From: Anaerorhabdus sp036641015
Lineage (GTDB): Bacteria > Bacillota_I > Bacilli_A > Erysipelotrichales > Erysipelotrichaceae
Assembly: GCF_036641015.1 (NCBI RefSeq)
Contig: NZ_JAVWFO010000034.1
Coordinates: forward strand, 1-18,773
Length of the DNA stretch: 18,773 bases
Reading direction: 5' to 3'
The notes under the pieces are model-generated. The model ran no database searches, was not told the DNA's origin, and saw only the letters and a program-made list of their open reading frames with translations. Shown in pieces: positions 7,935 through 14,997 of the stretch. How positions within the stretch are numbered: the first letter of the stretch is position 1; the number at the start of each line of letters is the position of its first letter. A program made the position numbers and the translations under genes.

Positions 7935-9328
7935 TGAAGAGATTAAGAATATGGATTAAAGAATTATCATTATCACAACAGCTATTAACAATTATCTTTT
8001 TTGTAATAGCGGTTTTTGGCTTGTTCTTCTTTGTTTTTCTAGCTGATTCGGTTGATACATTCGTACAAAATGAAATGTATAAAATGCTTCATAGATCGCA
8101 AGAAAGTGTAGTATACTATGCTGAAAATAATATTCCGCTTGAAACAATTGTTGAAACCGATGATAGTAATATAATTCATATTTATTACAACTCAAACAAA
8201 AGTAGATTTCAGATACTTGGACAACAAAATGTAACAAGTGAAGTAATATCAGATATATCGGCTAATATTCCATTTGTAAAAGAAGGATATAAAGATTTTA
8301 TTTTTGAGTACAATAATAAGAAGACAATGTATTCTATTTTAAAACTTAATGAGGATAATTATTTAATATCACTAGTAACTGATGCATATCGTTCAGAATT
8401 TAGAACAGCATTAGTGAACAGTGTAATTAATTTGAATGTGTTGGTTGTAGGAATACTGTTTGTTATATTAATGGTTTGGGTAGCATCACTTATTTATCCA
8501 TTGAATCAAATTCGTATTTATATGGAACGAATAAGACGAAATGAAAAAGCAGAATTGAAGATAGATAGGCGTGATGAAATTGGTGAGGTTGCAGATGCTT
8601 TGACAATGATGGAAGCTGAATTGGATAATCAAAAAAAGATACGTGAAGAAATGATTCAAAACATATCGCATGATTTAAAAACACCAATTGCTACCATTAA
8701 ATCGTATGGTGAAAGTATAAAAGATGGTATTTATCCTTATGAAACATTAGAGAAGAGTGTAGATGTAATAATTGAACATGCGAATCGATTGGAAAAGAAA
8801 GTCTATAGTTTAATTATGTATAATAAGATGGGTTACTTATTAGATAATGATGAATCTAGTTCAGTTGATATGAAGAATATTATTGAAAAAGTAATTATGT
8901 CATTAAAGGTAATACGACCAGAAATTAAAATTGATGCAGATCTACATGAAGCAACATTTCATGGTGAAGAAGAACCGTGGCGTATTGTTGTTGAAAATCT
9001 ATTTGATAATGCATTACGTTATGCAAACACGGAAATACGATTAACATTAAGTGAGAATGAATTCATGATTTCCAATGATGGTGCACAAATGTCAAAAGAT
9101 CGTTTAGAAAAATTGTTTAGACCTTATGAAAAAGGAACTGATGGTAAATTTGGACTTGGTTTATCAATAGTGTATCGTGTTTGTTCGACATATAATTATT
9201 TGGTTGAAGCTGAAAACTTAACAGATGGAGTATGTTTTAGAATATCACGGCCACAATCAAAAAGAGAAAAGAAAAAAATCATCAGGGAAATAAAAGAAGA
9301 TAAAAAAACTGAAACAAATGAAGACTAA
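7934..9328 (+). CDS. Sensor histidine kinase, CssS-like
   Basis: The 464-aa kinase has two membrane segments (about 16-38 and 160-188) flanking an extracytoplasmic sensor of about 120 residues with no named fold that I recognise. A HAMP linker follows (about 187-235), then a HisKA domain with phospho-acceptor His246 in NISHDLKTP, and an ATPase domain with N-box ENLFDNALRYA (354-364), NDGA (381-384) and GLGLS (407-411). The dimerisation region SYGESIKDGIYPYETLE strongly recalls Bacillus CssS, which senses misfolded secreted proteins. The C-terminal 22 residues are highly charged. No good ribosome site precedes the ATG, and the TAATG overlap suggests translation by reinitiation after the regulator. 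A strong terminator follows. Kinase identity is certain, the CssS assignment is moderate. Confidence 0.9.
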   Translation: MKRLRIWIKELSLSQQLLTIIFFVIAVFGLFFFVFLADSVDTFVQNEMYKMLHRSQESVVYYAENNIPLETIVETDDSNIIHIYYNSNKSRFQILGQQNVTSEVISDISANIPFVKEGYKDFIFEYNNKKTMYSILKLNEDNYLISLVTDAYRSEFRTALVNSVINLNVLVVGILFVILMVWVASLIYPLNQIRIYMERIRRNEKAELKIDRRDEIGEVADALTMMEAELDNQKKIREEMIQNISHDLKTPIATIKSYGESIKDGIYPYETLEKSVDVIIEHANRLEKKVYSLIMYNKMGYLLDNDESSSVDMKNIIEKVIMSLKVIRPEIKIDADLHEATFHGEEEPWRIVVENLFDNALRYANTEIRLTLSENEFMISNDGAQMSKDRLEKLFRPYEKGTDGKFGLGLSIVYRVCSTYNYLVEAENLTDGVCFRISRPQSKREKKKIIREIKEDKKTETNED

Positions 9329-9368
9329 AAAAGCAGTTGGGGATTAAACCTCAACTGCTTCGTTTTTT
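9327..9368. terminator. Bidirectional terminator between kinase and SPFH genes
   Basis: A 12-bp stem with one G-U pair (9331-9342 with 9349-9360) surrounds the loop ATTAAA. An A-run precedes it (9327-9332) and a T-run follows (9362-9369), so it can stop transcripts from both convergent genes. Confidence 0.88.
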
Positions 9369-10273
9369 TATTTTTTTGAATCTTTTAATACTTCACTAAT
9401 ACTAGTTAGTGTTCCTGCTATATCTTGCAAGTTTGATGGAACAATAATTTTAGTGGATTGTCCATTTGCAAGTGATTGTAAAGCTTCATAACCTTTAAGT
9501 GTTAAGAATGCGGTATTTGGATCTGCTTGATTAATCATCTCAACACCTTTAGCTTGAGCTAAGAATACTCTTTCCATCGCTTGAGCTTGACCCTCAGCTT
9601 CAGCAATCATAGATTCTTTCTTTGCGTTGGCTCTAAGGATCATGGACTCTTTTTCACCCTCAGCAGTTAAAATAGCAGCTCTCTTTTCACCTTCAGCTCT
9701 TAGTATAGATTCACGACGTTCACGTTCAGCACGCATTTGTTTTTCCATTGAATCTTGGATATCACGTGGTGGAATAATATTTTTAACTTCAACACGGGCA
9801 ACTTTAACACCCCATGGATCGGTAGCTTCATCAAGGATAGCACGCATCTTAGTGTTGATAATATCACGAGATGTTAGTGTTTCATCTAATTCAAGATCAC
9901 CAATGATATTACGTAGTGTTGTTGCGGTAAGATTTTCAATTGCACTCAATGGACGTTCAACTCCATAAGTATAAAGTTTTGGATCAGTAATTTGGAAATA
10001 AACCACTGTATCAATTTGCATTGTAACGTTGTCTTTGGTAATTACAGGTTGAGGTTCAAAATCTTTAACGATTTCTTTTAATGTAACTTTATTAGAGATA
10101 CGGTCAAAGAAAGGTATTAAGATGTGAACACCAGTGTGCCATGTTTTGTGGTAAGCACCTAAACGTTCAACAACAAAAGCATGAGCTTGTGGTACGATGC
10201 GGATACAATAAGCAAGTATTCCTGCTACTATAAAGAATACGATTAAGAAAGCAATAATTTCGAAAATATTCAT
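9368..10273 (-). CDS. SPFH/band 7 (stomatin/QmcA-like) membrane protein
   Basis: The 301-aa protein has one N-terminal membrane segment (about 3-25), a band 7/SPFH domain (about 27-170), a long Ala/Glu/Arg coiled coil (about 173-245) with repeats such as RAEGEKRAA and TAEGEKES, and a C-terminal hydrophobic region. Family signatures include MQIDTVVYFQITDP (85-98), RNIIGDLELDETLTSRD (121-137) and DPWGVKVARVEVKNI (152-166). Such proteins oligomerise at the membrane, form scaffolded microdomains and are often encoded beside an NfeD partner, as here. The ATG at 10273 has GGAGGG just upstream. A longer reading from a TTG at 10300 would lack a ribosome site and is rejected. The nfeD-like stop is 27 nt upstream. 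It is the last gene of a three-gene unit. Precise cellular role unknown. Confidence 0.93.
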   Translation of the reverse strand: MNIFEIIAFLIVFFIVAGILAYCIRIVPQAHAFVVERLGAYHKTWHTGVHILIPFFDRISNKVTLKEIVKDFEPQPVITKDNVTMQIDTVVYFQITDPKLYTYGVERPLSAIENLTATTLRNIIGDLELDETLTSRDIINTKMRAILDEATDPWGVKVARVEVKNIIPPRDIQDSMEKQMRAERERRESILRAEGEKRAAILTAEGEKESMILRANAKKESMIAEAEGQAQAMERVFLAQAKGVEMINQADPNTAFLTLKGYEALQSLANGQSTKIIVPSNLQDIAGTLTSISEVLKDSKK

Positions 10274-10300
10274 ATTTTCCCTCCATATTTGATAATTCAA

Positions 10301-10726
10301 TTAAATCTTTTTAACGATTAATTTGGATCCTTCAATTGCTACGACTTCAATTGTTTGATCGGTATTTATTGGCTTATTGTCAATTGAAACAGCATGCCAT
10401 TCAGTACCTTTTATTTTAACTAATCCCCATTGTGATTCAGTAATTGGTTCAATTATCTTTGCTTGTTCACCTATAACACGGTCTGCATTAGTAGGGACAA
10501 TGTTTCCTCTAAGGTATTTTTTAGCAAGAGGACGACATGTCGCGATAAATAGAAATGATACAACAAAGAAGACAATCATTTGTCCAAAAATTGGAATGCC
10601 TAGTTGCAAGGCAATTAATCCTCCAATGGCACCTGCAGCAAACCAAATCGTTATTAGTTGGGATACTGTAATTATTTCAAGGACTACAGATCCTATTAAA
10701 ATAATTATCCATAACCAAAATTCCAT
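10301..10726 (-). CDS. NfeD-like membrane protein
   Basis: The 141-aa protein has hydrophobic membrane segments in its first half (about 4-23, 26-44, 47-65) and an OB-fold-like beta domain in its second half (about 83-141). The OB part includes GEQAKIIEPI and GLVKIKGTEWHAVS, typical of the short NfeD1b class, which lacks the ClpP-like protease domain of long NfeD proteins. NfeD proteins pair with SPFH proteins, and that gene follows 27 nt downstream. The ATG has AGGAG about 8 nt upstream. This ribosome site is contained in TAGGAGA, so it overlaps the stop codon of the preceding gene, indicating a tight operon. Confidence 0.9.
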   Translation of the reverse strand: MEFWLWIIILIGSVVLEIITVSQLITIWFAAGAIGGLIALQLGIPIFGQMIVFFVVSFLFIATCRPLAKKYLRGNIVPTNADRVIGEQAKIIEPITESQWGLVKIKGTEWHAVSIDNKPINTDQTIEVVAIEGSKLIVKKI

Positions 10727-10737
10727 ATTCTAATCTC

Positions 10738-11103
10738 CTAGCTTGACTCTTTCAAGTCAATAATAAGCATACGCTCTTTTTCGTCAAAAGTCGCATTGAG
10801 TTTAATACCATTACAGTCTTTTTGGATTAAGATCGATATTTCATCTAAAATAGGCTTATTACTTATTCTAGCATATCCTTTGCCTACAGAGACTTTATGC
10901 AACTGATCTAATGGAACTAGATTTAAATCAATTTCACGTTTTGTGATAGGTTTAATGGCAATCTTAAGTGATTTTTTATCTAAACCTATGCAACACCATC
11001 GAACATCAGCAAAATAAGAGGCTGCGGTATTGTTCAGTGTAAAGTTATTGGGGTATAAAGTTACAATTGAAGAATATGCATTACCAGGTATCCATTCGAA
11101 CAT
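10738..11103 (-). CDS. Conserved-looking hypothetical protein, first gene of the NfeD-SPFH operon
   Basis: I do not recognise a family for this 121-aa protein. It has no signal peptide or membrane segment, and begins MFEWIPGNAYSSIVTLYPNN. It alternates short hydrophobic and charged segments as a small soluble alpha/beta or beta protein would (for example SLKIAIKPITKREID, then GKGYARISNKPILDEISILI), with Trp4, Trp36 and the pair Cys37-Cys38 as notable residues. It is probably real: AAGGTGG lies 6 nt before the ATG, a promoter precedes it, and its TAG stop forms part of the ribosome site of the nfeD-like gene 11 nt downstream. Operon position suggests a role linked to the NfeD/SPFH membrane complex, but that is inference only. 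Confidence 0.8.
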   Translation of the reverse strand: MFEWIPGNAYSSIVTLYPNNFTLNNTAASYFADVRWCCIGLDKKSLKIAIKPITKREIDLNLVPLDQLHKVSVGKGYARISNKPILDEISILIQKDCNGIKLNATFDEKERMLIIDLKESS

Positions 11104-11127
11104 AAGCTACCACCTTTCTATAAATAT

Positions 11128-11155
11128 AGTATACGCTTATTTATTTTATTTACAA
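11128..11155 (-). promoter_or_regulatory. Promoter of the hypothetical-NfeD-SPFH operon
   Basis: On the minus strand TTGTAA (11150-11155, 4/6 to the -35) is followed by a 16-bp spacer and TATACT (11128-11133, 5/6 to the -10). Transcription would start near 11121, about 18 nt before the ATG. Confidence 0.5.
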
Positions 11156-11191
11156 ATCTTATTATACTTATTATGCATATTTTAGTTATTC

Positions 11192-11220
11192 TTTAAAAAT
11201 AGTGGGTTTTCTAGTACAAT
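11192..11220 (+). promoter_or_regulatory. Promoter of the hydrolase-Mur ligase operon
   Basis: TTTAAA (11192-11197, 4/6) and TACAAT (11215-11220, 5/6) are separated by 17 bp. Predicted transcription start is near 11227, about 16 nt before the ATG of the hydrolase gene. Confidence 0.5.
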
Positions 11221-11242
11221 AGTATGGAAATGAGGAAATGGT

Positions 11243-11998
11243 ATGGCTGTAATAGATGTAATGGGTGCTTCTTGTAATTACACTGAACAAGGTAAGGGAA
11301 TTGATGTTGTATTATTACATGGGTGGGGACAAAATACTCAAATGATGCAATTTATTCAAGACCACTTGTCTAGTAATTTTAGAGTATTTAATATAGATTT
11401 TCCAGGGTTTGGAGAATCATCAGAACCACCAGTTCCTTGGGGAGTTCTTGAATATACTGAGTTTTTACATGAGTTTTGTCTAAAAAATAATATTGTAAAT
11501 CCTATTTTAATAGGTCATTCATTTGGTTGTAGAGTTGCGATTCGTTTTGCATCTTTATATCCTGTAAGAAAGATGGTACTTACAGGTGCTGCAGGAATAA
11601 GACCTAAAAGAGGGTTGGGTTACTATGTACGTACAAATACCTATAAACTAGGAAAGAAAGTAGTGCAATTAACAGGCTCAAAAGATTTAGAAAAGGCTCT
11701 ACAAAGCAAATTTGGTTCTAGTGACTATAAAAATACAAGTGGGGTAATGAGACAGACATTTGTAAAGATAGTAAATGAAGATCTTACTCCTTACTTAGAT
11801 AAGTTTGACTGTCCTGTACTTCTTGTATGGGGTGATAAGGATGATGCTGCACCATTATGGATGGGGAAAATAATGGAAGAAAAGATGAAAAATGCTGGCT
11901 TAGCTATATTTGAGGGTGATGATCACTATGCATATTTTCATCAAAGTAGACGTTTTTGTTTAGTATTAGATTCATTTTTTGAGAAGGATAAGGGGTAA
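11243..11998 (+). CDS. Alpha/beta hydrolase
   Basis: The 251-aa protein is a complete alpha/beta-hydrolase-fold enzyme. It has the oxyanion-hole HGWG (26-29), the nucleophile elbow GHSFG with Ser93, an acidic residue in WGDKD (Asp198 or Asp200) and the catalytic His228 in GDDHYAYFH. There is no signal peptide, so it acts in the cytoplasm. A basic insert at about 118-140 (RPKRGLGYYVR and following) lies in the usual cap position. The ATG has GAGGA 6 nt upstream. The Mur ligase gene follows after only 7 nt, so the two are almost surely co-expressed. This hints at a role in envelope precursor metabolism, but the substrate cannot be read from sequence. Confidence 0.9.
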   Translation: MAVIDVMGASCNYTEQGKGIDVVLLHGWGQNTQMMQFIQDHLSSNFRVFNIDFPGFGESSEPPVPWGVLEYTEFLHEFCLKNNIVNPILIGHSFGCRVAIRFASLYPVRKMVLTGAAGIRPKRGLGYYVRTNTYKLGKKVVQLTGSKDLEKALQSKFGSSDYKNTSGVMRQTFVKIVNEDLTPYLDKFDCPVLLVWGDKDDAAPLWMGKIMEEKMKNAGLAIFEGDDHYAYFHQSRRFCLVLDSFFEKDKG

Positions 11999-12005
11999 TT
12001 AATAA

Positions 12006-13598
12006 ATGTTAAGAAATAGTTATCTTACATTATGTTTAATGTTAGTTGTTTATTTGATTTTTTCATGGGTTCCAGTTAAACATGCATTGCATATGTTTCA
12101 ACAAAATAGATATGAAGCAGGACGTTATGGAGCTTGGTTAAAAGGAAATATAAAATCATTTTCTGGGAAATCAATGCCAATTTTAGGATTTGTTATTATC
12201 TTATTTTTAATGTCATTCTTTGTTGATAGTGTAGTTCATCAAATTATTACAGTTGTTTTAGTAACAGCTATTGGCGGATTTATGATTTTAAATGAAATAA
12301 AAAAAGAATATATCAAACCACTTGTTTTCACGGATCGCGTGAAACGCCAATTAATCGTGTTAACTTTACTAAATATTGTTGTTTATGTTTGTTTGTTCAA
12401 CTTTACTAAATATTGGGATATCTTTGCGTTAATTTATTCTTTCTTTGGTGTTTGGTTAATGGTATTCGTGATGGATTTAATCACTAAGCCTATTGAAGAA
12501 GGTGTAAAAAAGAAATTCCTAAATGAAGCAAAAAGAATGCTTGATAGTCATTCTTCTTTGATTAAAATAGGTATTACTGGTAGTTATGGTAAAACTTCAA
12601 GCAAAACAATTCTTCAAGAAATACTTTCGGAGAAATTCTATTCTTTAATGACGCCAGCTTCTTACAATACACCGATGGGTATTACTCGCACAATTAGGGA
12701 AATGTTAAAACCGATTCATGAAGTGTTTATATGTGAAATGGGAGCAGATCATGTTGGAGATATCCAAGAGTTATGTGATTTTGTACATCCCAAGATAGGC
12801 TTAGTAACATCGATTGGTCCTCAACATTTGAATACATTTGGTTCATTAGATAATATTATTAAAGAAAAAATGAAACTAATCGAAAGTTTACCAAGTGATG
12901 GGTGCGGAATTATTAATATGGATAATGAGTACATTCGTAATTATTCAGTTAAAAATAACTGTCGACTAATTAAATATGCATTACAGGATAAAGATGTAGA
13001 TTACTATGCAACAAATATTGAGTATTCGCCAAAAGGAAGTAGTTTTGAGGTAATTACTCAAGATGGATCATATCTATTTGAAACTAAACTATTAGGTGAA
13101 CATAATATTGCTAATATATGCGCTGCAATTGCGATAGCAAGAGAACTAGGAATTGAGTGGAAAGATTTACAACAAGCTGTTAAAAAAGTGAAGTATGTTG
13201 AACATCGTTTAGAGTTAAAGAAAATAAATGGGTATACATTTGTGGATAATGCTTTTAATTCAAATCCTGTTGGATCTGCTATGTCTCTTGAAGTAATGAA
13301 AATGATGCCAAATAAACGTTTTGTTATAACTCCAGGTATGATTGACTTGGGTATGCAACAAGATGACTTAAATAAAGAGTTTGGACGCAAGATGAAAGAT
13401 AAAGTTGATGAAGTCTTACTTGTAGGTGTTCAACAAACTAAACCGATTGTCGAAGGTTTAAAAGAAAGTGGTTTTGATATGGAACATGTGCATGTATGTA
13501 AAACTGTTAAGGAAGCATTCCAACTGGTTTATACACTAGCAACTCCTGCAGATACTATTTTGCTTGAGAATGATTTACCTGATGCATTTAACAATTAG
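12006..13598 (+). CDS. MurF-like Mur ligase with N-terminal membrane domain
   Basis: The 530-aa protein joins about 160 residues of membrane segments (about 5-23, 58-73, 77-96, 115-133, 137-158) to the Mur ligase ATP-binding and C-terminal domains. Motifs are P-loop GSYGKTSS (192-199), NTPMG (221-225), EMGADHVGDI (244-253), KEK (286-288, a candidate carbamylated-lysine region), EHNIAN (365-370), EHRLE (399-403), and DNAFNSNP (414-421), the MurF-type signature. MurF adds D-Ala-D-Ala to the UDP-MurNAc-tripeptide. Here the usual N-terminal UDP-substrate domain is missing and membrane segments take its place, so it may act on a membrane-bound or other acceptor. It follows the hydrolase by 7 nt (AAGGGG, 10-nt spacing), and Ddl, the maker of D-Ala-D-Ala, is encoded nearby. 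Family sure, reaction unproven. Confidence 0.88.
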   Translation: MLRNSYLTLCLMLVVYLIFSWVPVKHALHMFQQNRYEAGRYGAWLKGNIKSFSGKSMPILGFVIILFLMSFFVDSVVHQIITVVLVTAIGGFMILNEIKKEYIKPLVFTDRVKRQLIVLTLLNIVVYVCLFNFTKYWDIFALIYSFFGVWLMVFVMDLITKPIEEGVKKKFLNEAKRMLDSHSSLIKIGITGSYGKTSSKTILQEILSEKFYSLMTPASYNTPMGITRTIREMLKPIHEVFICEMGADHVGDIQELCDFVHPKIGLVTSIGPQHLNTFGSLDNIIKEKMKLIESLPSDGCGIINMDNEYIRNYSVKNNCRLIKYALQDKDVDYYATNIEYSPKGSSFEVITQDGSYLFETKLLGEHNIANICAAIAIARELGIEWKDLQQAVKKVKYVEHRLELKKINGYTFVDNAFNSNPVGSAMSLEVMKMMPNKRFVITPGMIDLGMQQDDLNKEFGRKMKDKVDEVLLVGVQQTKPIVEGLKESGFDMEHVHVCKTVKEAFQLVYTLATPADTILLENDLPDAFNN

Positions 13599-13606
13599 CA
13601 GTCTAT

Positions 13607-13645
13607 AAAAATGGAGTATATCATTTGCGATATACCCCATTTTTT
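13607..13645. terminator. Bidirectional terminator between Mur ligase and AI-2E-type genes
   Basis: A long stem pairs 13607-13622 with 13629-13644 around the loop ATTTGC, with one A-C mismatch (13615/13636). The inner 7 bp are GTATATC/GATATAC and the outer arm is AAAAATGG/CCATTTTT. The A and T runs serve both strands. Confidence 0.85.
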
Positions 13646-14861
13646 ATTCTTCTTTTTTTGTTTCTTTTTCAAATACACCATCAGATGTAACAAGTAATTT
13701 TTGCTTGGATAATCGATAGTTAACTAATTCACCTGTTAAGTTATAAGTAACTGCGGTAAATGGTACAGCAATTAACATACCAAACAATCCCCAAATAGAC
13801 CCAAGAACGATAATTGATAATAATACCCAAATACCTGGTAATCCAACTGAGTTACCAACAACTCTAGGATAAATGACATTACCTTCAAATGTTTGTACTG
13901 CTTGGAAAACAATGATAAACCAAATGATGTCAATTAATGGTCTTACAGCTAGTATTAGTAAGCATCCAAATGCCATACCAAACATTGCGCCAAACATAGG
14001 GACAATGCTAGTAAGTGCAATGACGCAACTTATTAACATAGCAAATGGGAAATTTAATAGGTTTAATACAACGAAGTAAATGGTACCTAATATACATGCT
14101 TCTACAAGTTGACCTGAAATAAAACTGTTAAAGATTCTATTTGATTTGGCACCAACTTCAAAGATTCTAATTGACCATTTATATCCGAATATTGATACAA
14201 GTATTTTTCTAAATTGGCGAATAAATTTTTCTTTACTTGATAACAAGTATAAACTTAACATGAAACCTGTAAACCAATTAGCTAATTCTGTAGTAAATGC
14301 CAGTGCATTAGCGATAATACTAGAGCCTGTACCAATTGCCCAGTTACTCATATTTTTTACAATACTTTCCCAATTCCAACCTATACCATTAATAAATTGA
14401 TTAATTGAATTAGCGTCTAGTGAAACATTTATTTGTTCAAGTTTAAAGAATTCTAATACTTTGTTTAAGTTATTTAAGATTGAAGCAATGTACTTAGTTC
14501 CATTTTGTAGCAGTAATTGTAAACTTGAAATGATTTGTGGAGTAATGATACTAACAATAATATAAAGTACTGCTGCAGCAAAGATAAGTGTAAGTGTTAA
14601 TGATATACCACGTATCTTAGAATAAAACCAATTTTTTTCAGGTATCCATTTTTTGAGATACTTTTCAAAGATGTGCATTGGTATGTTGAGTACAAAGGCA
14701 ATTCCAATGGCATAAAATAAAGGCATGAAAAGTCGCAATATCTTAGCTAAAAAAGTTAAAAAATTAGGTATATAAATAATTGCGAATACGAGCAATATTG
14801 CGTAAGTTACAATAAGAATATATGGCTTAAGCTTTTTAAAATCATCTTTATTGATATTCAT
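13644..14861 (-). CDS. AI-2E/PerM-family membrane transporter-like protein
   Basis: The 405-aa polytopic protein has about eight membrane segments (for example 13-35, 41-63, 86-110, 187-207, 250-270, 272-290, 292-315, 343-375) and a soluble stretch at about 111-185. The motif EGNVIYPRVVGNSVGLP (326-342) is characteristic of the AI-2E (formerly UPF0118/PerM) family. Members have been linked to autoinducer-2 export, Na+/H+ exchange and other transport, so the substrate here is open. The C-terminal tail is charged (FEKETKKEE). The ATG at 14861 has AAGGAG about 9 nt upstream. The gene lies between two plus-strand units, convergent with the Mur ligase and divergent from ddl, and seems to be transcribed alone. 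Confidence 0.92.
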   Translation of the reverse strand: MNINKDDFKKLKPYILIVTYAILLVFAIIYIPNFLTFLAKILRLFMPLFYAIGIAFVLNIPMHIFEKYLKKWIPEKNWFYSKIRGISLTLTLIFAAAVLYIIVSIITPQIISSLQLLLQNGTKYIASILNNLNKVLEFFKLEQINVSLDANSINQFINGIGWNWESIVKNMSNWAIGTGSSIIANALAFTTELANWFTGFMLSLYLLSSKEKFIRQFRKILVSIFGYKWSIRIFEVGAKSNRIFNSFISGQLVEACILGTIYFVVLNLLNFPFAMLISCVIALTSIVPMFGAMFGMAFGCLLILAVRPLIDIIWFIIVFQAVQTFEGNVIYPRVVGNSVGLPGIWVLLSIIVLGSIWGLFGMLIAVPFTAVTYNLTGELVNYRLSKQKLLVTSDGVFEKETKKEE

Positions 14862-14882
14862 AAGTAGGTTCTCCTTGATTAA

Positions 14883-14911
14883 AGTTTACACGATGACCAC
14901 TTAAAATTCAA
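14883..14911 (-). promoter_or_regulatory. Possible promoter of the AI-2E-type gene
   Basis: On the minus strand TTGAAT (14906-14911) and TAAACT (14883-14888) are separated by 17 bp. Transcription would start near 14876, right at the ribosome site (14871-14876), leaving a very short leader. That makes the assignment tentative. Confidence 0.35.
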
Positions 14912-14961
14912 TTAACAAGAATTCTTCTTTAGATTTACTGTTATTATATTGAATAATTTTG

Positions 14962-14967
14962 TATAAT
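14962..14967 (+). promoter_or_regulatory. -10 element of the ddl promoter
   Basis: A perfect TATAAT at 14962-14967 lies 30 nt before the ddl ATG. No convincing -35 is seen 16-18 bp upstream in this AT-rich stretch. Predicted transcription start is near 14974. Confidence 0.5.
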
Positions 14968-14997
14968 GGTATACGTAATTGAATTGGAGTGATTCGG

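Noticed and set aside
10274..10300. TTG start extending the SPFH protein by nine residues
   Set aside because: The extension covers the GGAGGG site of the ATG at 10273 and has no site of its own.
10377..10733. Plus-strand 118-aa ORF opposite the nfeD-like gene
   Set aside because: It has no recognisable domain or ribosome site and mirrors a real membrane protein gene with operon context. It is a shadow frame, as is 9627-9968 opposite the coiled coil.
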